Assembly (NCBI RefSeq): GCF_007655135.1
Contig: NC_045128.1
Coordinates: 17,004,230 to 17,068,229 of the forward strand
Length of the DNA stretch: 64,000 bases
Reading direction: 5' to 3'
DNA from: Punica granatum
Lineage: Eukaryota > Streptophyta > Magnoliopsida > Myrtales > Lythraceae
Shown: in pieces, positions 1 through 12,093 of the stretch
Position numbering within the stretch: the first letter of the stretch is position 1
Layout of the letters: the number at the start of each line of letters is the position of its first letter
Made by a program: the position numbers and the translations under genes
Notes under the pieces: generated by a model
The model's database searches: none
Told to the model about the DNA's origin: nothing
The model's input: only the letters and a program-made list of their open reading frames with translations

Positions 1-591
1 GCTCGGGCTAGGTCTACCTTTCAGGAAGCACATTGAATCAGAGATTGGATGAAAGCACCTCGAGATCGCATGTCAAAAGACAAACTTTCGAGATTAAATT
101 GATAAGTTCTCGAGTGGTGAGTATTTGATTTTGATTATCCATGCCTATTTTCAAAATTTGTATGAGTTAAATGGCAATATTTCTTTTTCCGGAGACATGC
201 GTGTAAAATGAATTTCGAAGCGTGACGCTTACTCTTCGAAGAGCTTGTTTTAAACCAAATTACTCGTATTTTCATGTAAAAAGGCACGATCAATTTTCTA
301 TAATTAAAACCCTTTGATTCATATATTTTATCCAACAAGGTAAGGGTTCGAGACGAAGAAGAACGATATTTCCATGTAGCGAAAATATTCAAGAAAGTAT
401 TTTCTAAACTCGTTGATATTTTCTGATAATTTTTCTTCGCTCAAATGTGCTTCAAAATTCCGAAAATGGTGAAAATACAATGTTTTTGAAAGTTTGAGGG
501 CATATATGTTATTTTTGCTACACCAAACCAATTTAGTTCAACTGGTTCAAGTCAGCTCCCACCGATGTGGAATTTTAGGACATGGGCGCGG

Positions 592-629
592 TTAGTTCCC
601 GTGTCCCTGTACAGAGGCACGGGTACTAA
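592..629. repeat. Imperfect palindrome
   Basis: A 38-base inverted repeat centred on CTGTACAG. The arms TTAGT/ACTAA and CCCGTG/CACGGG pair with about three mismatches per arm. It could form a hairpin in RNA or a cruciform. It lies about 150 bases upstream of a TATA box. No role is known. Confidence 0.6.
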
Positions 630-775
630 TTGGGACACGCCCACGGGCCAACTATCCCAACAGACAAGTTCGGACAACTGGATCCATCCGGAGCTCTCAG
701 ATTGTAATAAAGTAAATTACATTTTCATCCCTAAACTGTCAATATTTGTAAAACGACCCCCGATTCCCTTATGCC

Positions 776-783
776 TATAAATA
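776..783 (+). promoter_or_regulatory. Candidate TATA box
   Basis: TATAAATA followed by GG, in a context with pyrimidine-rich sequence upstream and no long frame downstream. This fits a plant Pol II core promoter, probably of an unrecognised LTR. No transcript evidence is available. Confidence 0.4.
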
Positions 784-3700
784 GGAGTTCATTTTCAGCA
801 TTAGAGGACTTTTGGCAATTCATGTGTTGAAACTCAGCCAAAATTACAACAAAATCTCTAATAATGCTTATAGTTCATAGATATTAGTAAGATTTAGTGA
901 GTTTGAGTGTGATTTCCATCGATTCTGAGTTCGTGAGTCCGAGCCGTGCCGAACTATAGTGAAAGGGGCATCTTTTCACCCCTGTCCAGAACCAAGCTCC
1001 CATCTTGGTCAATTTGTGCTTAATTAGGATAATTATGTGTAGATTAGATTACTATGTTGGTAAATTATGTGATTTAGAGCCTAATTAGGATTAATTGAGT
1101 AGTATCTTTCTCAATTAGGATCAAACTTGGCTAATTAATCTTGACTGTACTCGAGAAAGACTAATTGCATATTAATTGGACATGATATGGAGTTAATTGA
1201 GTTGATCCCTTTGTAATTAGGTGTAATTAGCTGAAATTAGCTTGTTAAATCGTGCTTAATTGCTCATGATAGAGTACTGATCGAGTGATGATTTGGTCTA
1301 ATTTAGGATCAATTAGGTTTAATAGGCTTAAATCATGTGTAATTGGCTTAATTATGAACTTGACTACGTGTGATTATGCTTGAATTAGCTTAATAAGCAG
1401 TAATTAGCATGAAATTGGACTTTGTAACATTTTGGGATTTTTTGTAAAATAGGCTGAGATGAGTCATTTTGATGATTGGTTGCTTGATTGGGTCTAATCG
1501 TGTGTAATTAGCTTCCCATTGATTCAAACCTTGCTTAATCTTGCTTAATTGTTGTACGAACCCGAATGTGTTTCTCGTCGGAGCCCGCATGCGCGCTTTT
1601 GGATCACGCGGCTTGGTAGTGTCCACCTTCCTAGGGATGCGAAACGGACACGCGTAAGAAGGAGTTGCCACTTACCATTTTACGACCCGAAGGTCGAGGT
1701 CCGGTAAGTTACCCGGGTCTAGGGGTAGTGATACACCTAGTTTTGCTAAGGCATTGGTCTGTACGAAACCGAAAAGTCCGAGTTCGAGGGTTCATGTTAC
1801 GTGCAGACCTATATCTCGCACGCCCTTTTCGGTACTTTGGTTTGTTAGGCTTGCAATTTTATTTCATTTATCGAGTGAATTAAGCTGTGCTCAGCTTACA
1901 CGTTTTGACATCGAAAATTCGATAAACTAAACGATATCGGTTGAGAAGCCGAGAGATAAGTAGGCCCGTTTGTCGAGGAATCAATTTATTATCTTGTGTT
2001 ACAGTTCATTAAACCATGATGGTTGAATTCCTGCGTAAACTAGAACCGCGATATCTTGGGTTTACTCTTGTCTAGGCAAGCATTAGACCAATTTGATTAA
2101 TTCGACTCTCAGACAATTCGCTCACCAACTGGGATTCTTACAGAAATAAATGTACAAAGTAAAATCTTTACGATGCTCTCAAAATACAACAAATTACAAA
2201 TAACAAATTATCGAATCCCAATCGACTCACTTTTGGTTATTATTCTGCTCCGACTCACCGTGAGTTCAGGGAAAAACTGAAAACTGAAATTCAAATGCGC
2301 TCTTAGTGAATGGGGCGTTGGACCCCGTGACTGATAGTTAAGGCGTTGAACCCTAAGTGCAATACGTCCTATGGGTTGGGCTCGATTCGCATGGACAAAC
2401 AATAGCAGAAAAGTAACAAACAACATGCAAATAACAGACAATGTGTTTGTTATCGCCAAATGTACGTGGATTAACAAATTATTAACTCAGGGATATTTTG
2501 CAAGCAAATGCCATATGCTAAACAAGCAAACGTGTGCAAAGCATTTTTGCATTCGGCTTTGTTTCAAAGACCTTATAGACATTGTGTCTGTAGTCAAGTC
2601 TTTTGTGTGTGGATTGCTTTTAAAATTGATCCGTATTGTGACATTGAAATTCCATTGAATTCGCCAAACTCGTGTTTTGACTCTAGATTTGGAACCTAGA
2701 GTTTCCCTAACCATTATCTAGTGTTTGGTTAAGTCGAGTGAACGGTTAATCAGCATTTTGCATATTTTGTGATAGAGATAACCGTTCTAGTTACTTGAGT
2801 CTATGATAGGATGACAGAAACTCATCAGTGGATAAAAAAAGGCTTTGCAGATGAACCTGTACTTGAACAGGTAGCCTATTCTTATCTTGATACCATAGTA
2901 TTTCTATCAAGCTAACCCTAGGGGTGTCACTAATTTGTGAAAAGACGATTATGCCATTTATTTGAAAATTATTTTCAGAAAAAGGGAAACATCGTAGTGC
3001 GGGCCACCTCGGCCTTAGTCGGTGTCGGCCAATTCCCTGGATCGTCCAGGGTTATACAAGAACTCTAAAAAAGCCAAAGAACCGGTCGATCTAACTGGAA
3101 GTGATCTAGAAAGATCTTCTGTATCATGACCTGAGTTACCTGAAATCAAGTAAAAACTCAAGTTGAGACACATAAGTCCTTTCTAGACGTCCGTGCTACA
3201 TCGGACTGCGTATTTCGGGATTTGAAATAGACAAGTTTTGAAAAATGACATTAATGTCATTTGAGAACTCATTGATGCGAGTTATTAGTTAATTACCAAT
3301 TCATGCAAACTTATCAATGCTAAGTGGATTTAATCGTTTGAACATCCCGATTAACCCGTTTGTGGACTTATGAATTGTGACTTATTGCCGAATGCAGTAA
3401 ATGTGTGGGTTACAGACAATTAGACAAATCATGAATTGATCCACTAAATGGAGTCTGAGTACCCGAAAAGCTTAATTTAATGAAAATGATTCATGAATTG
3501 ACGACCAAGACGATTCCAGTAAGGTGGAGGATAATTTGGTCAAAATGACCAAAATGCCCTCAAGACCCAAATGGCCTTGAAAGAGACACCAACTTCCGAA
3601 TCCATGCATTTTGCTTTAAAAACAATGTTTTAAAAAGCATTTTAATGTGGGATTTGCGACGATATTGAAATTGCAATTTGCACAAAATTCGAAAAATGGA

Positions 3701-5286
3701 TTTCATTGAGGTAAAGAGACCGTTCTTGACCTGAATAAGGTCAAAGAACTCTCGACTCTTCCCTTTTGAGGATAACCGTGGGTTTCCTTAACTCATTTCG
3801 GGTTTCAAGCAGTTTTTTTTAACTCGATTTCGACTATTTCTTGCATACTCAAACGTTAAACACAATAAATAACATGATTTTGCGAAGTCGGTATCGCCAT
3901 GATATCGAAAAGCGCATTTAAACATATAAACACGCACAAACATTTTATTTATGGGATCAATAAAACGATACCGACTCCATGGATGCAGGAAAACATAAAA
4001 ACTCGAGAAACGACTTAAATCAAGGCAAGGATATCATTGTTAACCCGAAAAGGCCAAAATTGGTTTCAGTTATCTCTCTTGGAGACAAACCCAAGAGCTT
4101 CCTTTGGTTTTTCCGGGACGGAATGATTTCCTTGACTCCGATTTAAACATTTCCCGACATGCTAATACATAATACGATGATATAACTTGGAAGTTGCATA
4201 AAAACATAATCTTGGAAGTAAATCATGCATAAAACCCCTTACAACTCCATAAACACAACAAAAATTTAAAAGTCCTAGCTCCTCTATATCAGGAATGGTT
4301 ATACCTAGTCTCGGGATACTAACTATAAAAAGTTGGGTTAGACCGTTAGTGGGTCGGGTTTGGGATGTTTTGGCTTGAACAGACCCGAATGGCAGCAACA
4401 GACCCGACAGGGGAGTGAACAGACCCAACGAGACACCCGGGAAAGAATAGGGCAGTTCGATTTATTTCGATCGGTTTTCTAGCAGGTTCACCCCGGTTCT
4501 AGACAACCAAGGGACCCTCCTAGGTGGTGGTGGTCGTTGTTTGGTTCCAGAGTTGTTGGGTTGACCTGTATAGCCCTGCAAAGATCACGAAAAACAGAGC
4601 GCGTCCAAGAAACAGACTCGACTGGGCAATTTTCGGATCGGACGTCACCACGGTAGCTCCCGATGGAGTTTTGATGCAAAGTCGGTGGCTCCCAGCTCCT
4701 AACTGACCTCTGGAGGTGACTGTGGTGGTCGTTTGGCGAAAAGGGTCTTGGATCGACCCGATCTGTAAGGAAAACCTAAAAAACAGTTAGAAAATCCGAC
4801 CCGACTGGGCAGTCGGGCTGTTTCTTCTTGCTGGGTCAACACTAGAGGGTATTTTCTGGATTTCTCCACTCCTTGACACCCTAGGGTCGTGTGAGGAGGT
4901 GTTTGGTGGATTTTGGCAGCTCAAACCGACCCGAAAGGCCTTGAAACATGGCATTTTTTACCCGAGAAGAACAAAAACACAGTTCGGTTCTGTGGTGGGC
5001 TACTCCGACGAGTTAGAGGTTTCAAACTTAAAATCTAAGCTCATCAATGGATAGAAGGGGTCGAAAACATATGGGATATGAAGTTTGATTAAGTTTGGAT
5101 TTAAGCTGGGATGGTGAATACCATGATTCCGACTTAAGTCTTGAGGGTTGTATTTTGGTTTTTTGCTTGGGCTGAAGCTTACTAGTTGCTGCGATTTGCT
5201 TGAGGATTTTGAGAGCTTTTGAAGAGTGAGAAATGCTAGAGAGATGGCATGAGAGAAGTTGTGATTAACTTAATGACATTTGGACA

Positions 5287-5293
5287 ATATATA
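5287..5293 (-). promoter_or_regulatory. TATA box of LTR A
   Basis: Minus strand reads GCCTATATAT, and the same block occurs at 19594-19601 in element B. Downstream on the minus strand is a CT-rich leader (CACTCTTCAAAAGCTCTC near 5220), also conserved in B. This is the typical arrangement of a plant LTR promoter, with transcription start expected about 30 bases downstream, near 5255. Confidence 0.5.
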
Positions 5294-7099
5294 GGCAAAG
5301 TTTAAGTGCAATTAAGTGAGACAAAGCTTGATTAGTGGCATGATTAGTAGGGGGCGACTAGCTTAAGGAAAGATAAGGATGAAGACTTCTCCAAATGCAT
5401 TAATGAAGAAGAGTCAAATGCATTAATGAAGGTGGAGTGTAGAAGTGAATTGTGGGCTTGATTTTTTTGAAGAAGATAAAGAGAAGTTACATGGAGTAGA
5501 AGGCAAGGAGATGGGGTGGCATTGGGCAAGTCACGACTGCCCTAAGGCAGCCCGTGGGTCCCACGGGACTTGAGGGAAGTTCGGGACAAAGTTCGGGTCT
5601 CGATTGATCTCGTATTCGAGGTTCGTGGTTCAAACGAACGTCGAATTGTCATTGTGCGCACGAAAACGGTTCAAATGAGCCAAAAATCATCAATTTTGCC
5701 CATAGGAATGCTCGTGTGGTTTTTGGGCTCGGAAGTTGGTTTTGCTCGTTTCAGGCAATCAGAGCAAAGTTAGCCATTTCTGAATGCACATCTTGTATCT
5801 GCATTATTGCATTGGTCATTTTGACGTGCTTTGTCAATCAGACCGAATAATTGACACTTAAGCAGGTATTGCAAATGTGAAGCCGAAGACATCCTAGGAG
5901 TCCGAAGTCGAATTTCTTAGAATGCTTTCTGAGCTGCTTAGATGATCCGGAGATCGCTGCGATCTCTGTTCATTGAGAACAAACCTCGAAGGATTAGAAA
6001 AATGCATATGAGACCCTAAAAGCACTGTTCTGAGGGCCTAGATGGATTGTGCAATTCCATCTGAGGATTTCACATTGAGCCTTGGGATAAGCGGCATTGG
6101 GTTGGCCAACCATCCAGCGTTAAGTTTCCACGAAAAGGACCTCCGGTTATGAATTTCAGTTGAAAACGGCCTTTTCTGCCATTCGGAGGTTATTCGGGAA
6201 ACTAAAAGGGATATTGCAGTCTGATTTGCCCAATTGTGTATATCCGCTGTAGTTTTTGTAGCAATGCATGGCTAACTTCGTTTGCTGATGTTTGATCAAA
6301 TCAGTCTCCGATTATGCTTTTCCGTAGAAATGTATGCTTGTTCTGTCGGTCGGGAGTCATTCAAGGAGTCTGTGTGACTTCCAAGAGATAGTCTGAAGTA
6401 ATGATCATGCTCTGTATAATTTCTGGATGTGATTGCATATGACATTGGGAATTAACTTTTCTCTGGTGAACTGGTGTTTTTGGACTCCCACTGAAAAGTT
6501 GTCTGTATTTAGAAAATTGCTCTATATAGAGCAGATGATCTGCGAAATGTGTTTGAAAACAGTTTTCATATGTTTGACACCGCAAGAGATTTTTGCTGTC
6601 CAATATTGACTATCTTCTGATAGTCGAGCGAACCAGCAGATTATAGCACTATCGGCGATGTATTCTGAAAACCCCGGTTTGGATGCTGTCTAGGCTCTCT
6701 GTTTGCTCTGTACGTCGCTGGATGATTCTGTATGTTCTTTTGTCATGTGCTTGAATCATTTGCTTGTCTCTGTTTACTTGAGAATGAATCGCAATTTGCT
6801 GCTTTTCGAGTCTTTTTCTATATCAATGCTCAAGTCGTAGTCTGGATTGTTGTTGATAGGCCTTACATGAACTGGTGAGCCAAAATGGGGGTACTGATAG
6901 CTTGTCCCTCTTTGACTCCGTGCTCAAGTAGAGGATGCAGCCAAAGACTTTCACAAGCACTCCAGTTTGATCGCAATGACCAACATGGCACCCCAATGAC
7001 CGTCTTTTTCCTCTTGCATTGGATATGTGGGAAATATTGTACATAAGATAACAAAAGCAGAATGAGATATGAATAAGTTTTGCAAAGAACAAGAAGTGC

Positions 7100-7790
7100 G
7101 TGTGTAAAGAAAAGTGCTCAGTTGATCGAAAATGCCTTGTTTAATCGAAAATGAGGTGTTTAATGAAATGGCGATGTTTAATGAAAATGCGATGCATTGC
7201 TTATAGAAAAGGTACGGTGCTTAATGAAAATGCGGTGTTTAATTGAAAGTGCAGTATTTTGTTTAATTGAAAATGCCGTATTTAATGAAAAGTGCAGAGC
7301 TTAATGAAAAGTGTGGTGCTTAATGAAAAGTGCGATGCTTAATGAAAATGCATTGCTCAAAGAAAGAGTGTTTACAAGAGGCACGAGCGCCTGCTCGGTG
7401 AGTTGCGTGATGCACGGGCGCTTGCCCGATGGATTTGCAATAAGCACGGGCGCTTGCCCGGCTGGTTTTGCAAGATGCATGGGCGCCTGCCCGATGAGTT
7501 GCATGATGCATGGGCGCTTGCCCGATAGTTTTGCAATATGCACGGGTGCATTGCCCTGTGGATTGCATTATTTAAAGAAAGATGCATTGCATTGCTTAAT
7601 GAAAAAGTGCTTTGTTTAATGAAAAGTGCATTGCTTAATGAAAATGTGCATTGCTTAATGAAAATGTGCTTGCTTAATGAAAATGTGCATTGCTAAAATG
7701 CACGGGTGCTTGCCCGGCAAATTTGCAAGAAGCACGGGCATTTGCTTGGCCGATTTACAAGAAACATGGGCGCTTGCTCGGCGAACTTGC
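7100..7790. repeat. Degenerate short tandem repeats in LTR A, counterpart of the satellite locus
   Basis: Two interleaved repeat families. The first is a roughly 19-20 base unit like GTGCATTGCTTAATGAAAA (7110-7375 and 7565-7690). The second is a roughly 31-35 base unit starting GCACGGGCGCTTGCCCG (7378-7560 and 7697-7790). The GTGCATTGC core is shared with the third segment of the 56/57-bp satellite monomer in element B. The 31-35 base unit also occurs next to that satellite, at 21495-21610. The patch lies at the same LTR position as the 35-kb array, so it looks like the unexpanded state of the same region. Confidence 0.75.
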
Positions 7791-8674
7791 GTAGCTTATT
7801 GCTTTGTCAGAGGCCTATTTTACTGCTGCAAGACTCAAGCTCTGGGGAGTAGCGCCTGCGTACCCCATTAGGTAGGGGATCAGAGTCTACTGTAGTTCTT
7901 GCCGCTTGTAGTACCTGTGATCCTGGCATTACTAGTAAATCACATGAGAAATACTAACACGAGATAGACATAGGTAAGCATGAAAATGTTGTTGCAACAT
8001 GCAGATCTTCAGTTTCGGGTCACCTAAGTGACCCATGAAGAATTTTGCTCTGACAATGCAGTTGGTCCTGTTCTTGGAGGTCTAGATACGAGGCCTCCAA
8101 GGACTCATGTTAGCCGTGCATGGGCATATCGAGACTTCCCCGACGATGCCCTAGAAGTTCAATCGTTTGTTCGACACTCCCGTCGGCTTTGGACCCTTAT
8201 CATCCGGATGCCGTAGGGTGACTGCATTTACAACCCTGCATGGGAATTTCTATCTAGAATCTGTCAGACCTCGGTCTAGTCTTTTCCGGAGTGTTATGAC
8301 TAGACTCCCGGAAAGGAATGTTTAGGACTTTGGCTCTGTGGTAGCCGATTAAAAGGGTGGTTGTGACCCATCTTGGAATTGTACAATGACAAAGAGAAAA
8401 GAGAAAGCTTGGGGAGCGCGTTGCCCCAAGCTAAAAGGATATACAAGTTCACGCTTGCAGCGAGATGTACCCCCTCATTTTCGTCCTGCTATTGGTGGGC
8501 TGTACCGAACTGCTTGGATAGGGTGCTAAGTTGCCCACTATGTCTGAAGAAGAATCCACCTTAGACGGTTGAGTTGTATTGGAGAGCTGATCGGGAATTG
8601 TGTTGGAGGAAATAACCTAGCCACTTTCCCTAGGGATCCCTGGTTCGCGTAATGTGTGAGGTATTATAGGGACA

Positions 8675-8750
8675 ATTTTATCTATCTCTCGTTTTGCTCT
8701 TCTTTTGCTACGGTCACCCACCTCGGGGCTGTACCTCTCAACCTAAAGGG
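8675..8750 (-). other. Polypurine tract and 3' UTR remnant adjoining LTR A
   Basis: Immediately right of LTR A the minus strand is purine-rich (AAAACGAGAGATAGATAAAA, about 8676-8695), a plausible plus-strand primer for the 3' LTR. The following bases match B's 3' UTR at 57795-57851. The match ends at 8750-8752, where the sequence switches into a different LTR fragment. Confidence 0.45.
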
Positions 8751-10787
8751 GACACGCGTGAGAATGAGTCGCCACTTATCATTTTACGACCCAAAGGTCG
8801 AGGGTGGATATGTTACCTAGGTCTAGGGGTATGGAACACCTAGTTTCGCTAAGGCATTGGTCATGTGGAACCGAAAAGTCCGAGTTCGGGGGTTCATATT
8901 ACGTGCGGGCCTATATCCTGCACGTCCTTTCGGTACTCTGGTTTGCTAGGCTTGCATGTTTTATTATTTATCGCGTGGATTAAGTTGCGCTTGGCTCGCA
9001 CGTTTTGACACCGAAAATTCGATGAATTAAACGATGTTGGTTGAGAAGCGGAAAAAAAAAGTAAACCCGTATGTCGGGGAATTGGTTCACAATCTTGCAT
9101 TACAGTTAATCGAACCATGGAGATTGAATTCCTGCGTGAACCGAAACCGCGAGATCTTTGATTTACTTTCCTTTGGGCAAGCATTAGACCGATTCGATGA
9201 ATTTGACTCTCGAACCGTTCGCTTACTGACTGGAATTCTTACATAATGAATGTACAATATAAAATCCTTACAATGCTCTCGAAAAATTCAACAAAATATA
9301 AATTACAAATGGCCGAATTCCAGTCGACTCGCAATTGGTTATTATTCCGCTTCAACTAACTGTGAGTTTAAGGAAAAACCGAAGAATTGAAATTCGATAT
9401 GCGCTCTCACTGAATAGCGTGTTGGACCCTGTGAGTGATGTTTAGAGCGTTGAACCCTGTGCTCGATGAATAGGGCATTGGACCCTATAATGTTCGTCCT
9501 AGGGATTAGGCTCGACTCGCATGGCAAACAAGTGCAGAAAGATAACATGTAGCATGTAGAACAAACAAGGTGTTCATGTTTAGCCGAATTTATATGAATT
9601 AAAAAGTTATTAATCCAAGAGTGTTTTTGCAAGTAAATGTCATATTCTAAACAAGCAATTGTGTTCAAAATATTTAGCATTCGGCTTTTATTTAAGAACT
9701 TGACATATCGGGTGTCCGTAGTCAAGTCTCGTGTGTGTGGATTGCTTTTACAGTTGTTCTGCATCATGTCACTAAATTATCACTGAATTAACCAAACTTG
9801 TATTTTGACTTTAGATTTGGAACCTAGAGTTCTACCTAACCATTGTCTAGTGTTCGGTTAGGTCAAGTGAATGATTAATTAGGTAATTGTGTTTTGATAT
9901 AGAATACCCGACTAACACCCTAAACTATGCTAAGATGACAGAAACTCATCAGTGGGAATGAGAAGGGCTATGCAGATGAACTTACGCCTGAACAGGTAGT
10001 CTGTTCCTATTCCGATACCGTCGCGTTTCTATCAAACTATCCCTTGGATGTCGCCAAATCAGAAAATGACGTTTTTGCCCTTAATTTGAAAATTCTTTTC
10101 AGATAAGGAAAACAACGCAATAAGGGCCATCTCGGCTTGTAACCGGCGTCGACCAATCCCTTGGGTCTTTCAGGGTTATGCGAGAACCCCGTAAAAGCCA
10201 AAACTTTGGTCGGTCTATCCGGAAGGGATCTAAAAGGAACTTCTGTATAACGACCTGAATTACCTGAAATCAGGTGGAATTCAAGTTGAAACACACAAGT
10301 TTCTCCTAGACATCCATGTTACATCACATTGCATGTTTCGGTATTTTAAAGTATGCGAGTTTTGAAAAGGGCACTAACACCATTTTGTAATTCATCGACG
10401 CAAGTTACAGATTAATGTTCAATTCATGCAAAGTTGTTTAAATTGAATGAATTAACTGTGTGAGCATCCCGATTAACTTGTTCGTGACATTACTGCTTAA
10501 GGTTGTTGCCGAATGTATTAATTATGAAAACGATTCGCGTATCAGTGACCAAGACGGATCAAAAAAGACCGAGGATGATTCGGTCAAGAAAGACCAAACA
10601 CATCCTCGAGTCCTAATAGGCCCGAAAGGATCTCCGAATTGTGAATCCATGCATATTGCTTAAAAGAGACGTTTTCAATGCGATGTTATTGAAATTACGA
10701 ATTGCACAAAATCCGAGAACGGACTCAAAACGGGGAGAGAAAGCCTCGTGCAACCTGTACTAGTCTATGAGGCTCTCGGCCACTACT
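8751..10787 (-). mobile_element. Truncated LTR fragment of the same family
   Basis: Colinear with 15825-17880 of element B's LTR and with about 1640-3760 of LTR A, but it lacks the terminal 97 bases of the LTR. It differs visibly from LTR A (about 15% over the first 200 bases by eye), so the two are not a recent LTR pair. The right end passes into a diverged LTR terminus at about 10788. No gene is seen. Confidence 0.7.
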
Positions 10788-11672
10788 CCTTGGAGCAAGC
10801 TGTGCGCACCCGAATTTAATCTCGTCGGGGCACGCATGCGCGAAGCCCGTGCAACGCGGCTCGGGAGTATCCACATTCCCGGGGACGCGCGACGAACGCA
10901 CGTGAGAAGGAGTTGCCACTCACTGCTTACGACCCGTAGGTCGAGGCCGTTGAGTCACCCGGCGTCGACCAATCCCTTGGGTCTTTCAGGGTTATGCGAG
11001 AACCCCGTAAAAGCCAAAACTTTGGTCGGTCTATCCAGAAGGGATCTAAAAGGAACTTCTGTATAACGACCTGAATTACCTGAAATTAGGTGGAATTCAA
11101 GTTGAAACACACAAGTTTCTCCTAGACATCCATGTTACATCACATTGCACGTTTCGGTATTTTAAAGTATGCGAGTTTTGAAAAGGGCACTAACACCATT
11201 TTGTAATTCATCGACGCGAGTTACAGATTAATGTTCAATTCATGCAAAGTTGTTTAAATTGAATGAATTAACCGTGTGAGCGTCCCGATTAACTTGTTCG
11301 TGACATTACTGCTTAAGGTTGTTGCCGAATGTATTAATTATGAAAACGATTCGGGTATCAGTGACCAAGACGGATCAAAAAAGACCGAGGATGATTCGGT
11401 CAAGAAAGACCAAACACATCCTCGAGTCCTAATAGGCCCGAAAGGATCTCCGAATTGTGAATCCATGCATATTGCTTAAAAGAGACGTTTTCAATGCGAT
11501 GTTATTGAAATTACGAATTGCACAAAATCCGAGAACGGACTCAAAACGGGGAGAGAAAGCCTCGTGCAACCTGTACTAGTCTATGAGGCTCTCGGCCACT
11601 ACTCCTTGGAGCAAGCTGTGCGCACCCGAATTTAATCTCGTCAGGGCACGCATGCGCGAAGCCCGTGCAACG
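10143..11672. repeat. Tandem duplication, 816-bp period, second copy partial
   Basis: Copy 1 is 10143-10958 and copy 2 is 10959 to about 11672 (about 714 bases). They differ at roughly eight sites by eye. Each copy holds LTR-derived sequence. Copy 2 stops abruptly at the sequence GTGCAACGC, where element C begins. The duplication accounts for the paired open frames at 10460-10663 and 11276-11479, which I do not consider genes. Confidence 0.85.
10788..10958 (-). mobile_element. LTR terminus of a diverged subfamily
   Basis: The plus strand begins TGTGCGCACCCGAATTT and continues through the conserved CTCGTCGGGG and TTACGACCCGTAGGTCGAGG blocks seen at every LTR end of this family, but with many differences from A and B. 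Its first part is repeated at 11604-11672 by the 816-bp duplication. Confidence 0.6.
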
Positions 11673-11884
11673 CTATCACATTTCTTCCCCGGGCCTCCAC
11701 TCATCATCGGGAGCACCTCTGACGGCCCTTCCTCGGACTTCGACGACACGACCGACGCTTTGCCAACCGTGTATGCCGTCACCGAGGAGATTCTTTCAGG
11801 GGTTCACATCCGCCCGGCGCAGGAAAACGAGGAGCTTAGCAACTGGACCTCAGTCCTGCGCTATTCGGTTGTGATCGCTGATGT
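11673..11884 (+). pseudogene. pol exon 1, C-terminal remnant upstream of the RT
   Basis: An open frame in phase 0 from the fusion point gives about 70 residues of pol linker (motifs VTEEI, HIRPA, NWTSV), ending with IAD before the donor GT at 11885. Without splicing the frame stops at 11886-11888. This piece normally links protease to RT in Tat elements. Protease itself, with its DSG-type active site, is missing because the left part was lost in the fusion to LTR sequence. An ATG at 11583 that would extend this frame lies in LTR-derived DNA and is not the native start. Confidence 0.65.
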
Positions 11885-12093
11885 GTAAGATTTATCTATG
11901 TATGAGATGTTTCCCGCGTGTCGGCGTAGCTGTAGGCCACACGACGGAAGAGGGAACTCTGTTATGGCTTCGTGTTCCGCACCATCAATGAATTCCCTAT
12001 ATGCATTTTTGAATCCTTGTCTATTCCACTCTCTCTTACTCTTTTGTTCATACCATTCTAAATTTTTCTAAGACGATTCTTTCAATTCTCCAG
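11885..12093 (+). other. Spliceosomal intron in pol, 209 bp
   Basis: Donor GTAAGA at 11885 and acceptor TTCTCCAG ending at 12093 are separated by AT-rich DNA with a pyrimidine-rich stretch (about 12022-12050) and CTAA branch-like motifs near 12058 and 12068. Joining 11884 to 12094 restores one continuous reading frame: a codon is split GT/G, then phase 2 runs to the RT. The intron sequence itself is full of stops in this phase. An intron between protease and RT is known for Ogre-type elements. The call here rests on the frame match and the splice sites; no RNA was seen. Confidence 0.75.

Larger units (their letters stand above)
1..1552. other. AT-rich flank of LTR A, possible part of another LTR
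   Basis: No convincing gene is present. From about 1000 to 1552 the sequence is very AT-rich and full of short AATTAG and TTAATT motifs, with no fixed period that I can see. Around 540-1000 it has a GC-richer block, a palindrome and a TATA box, which is the usual look of a retrotransposon LTR promoter. I cannot find a second copy or LTR ends in the window, so this is only a suggestion. Short open frames here (for example 565-780) show no recognisable domain. Confidence 0.4.
1553..8674 (-). mobile_element. LTR copy A, Tat/Ogre-like retrotransposon, about 7.1 kb
   Basis: Reads 5' to 3' on the minus strand. The terminus at 1553 (plus-strand TGTACGAACCCGAATG) matches the LTR ends at 15728 and 62518. 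The whole segment is colinear with the left LTR of element B: 1553-7080 with 15728-21480, and 7800-8674 with 56900-57771, at roughly 80-85% identity by eye. The plus-strand base before the terminus is not a primer site, so this is the outer end of a 3' LTR or a solo-type copy. The start at 8674 is set by TG directly after a purine-rich tract and is uncertain. It contains no protein gene. Short frames inside it are chance products of the same DNA in A and B. Confidence 0.75.

Noticed and set aside
7301..7619. Cys-rich small protein frames on both strands
   Set aside because: They fall in the short tandem repeats of LTR A. The apparent Cys pattern is a product of the GTGC/GCAC repeats.
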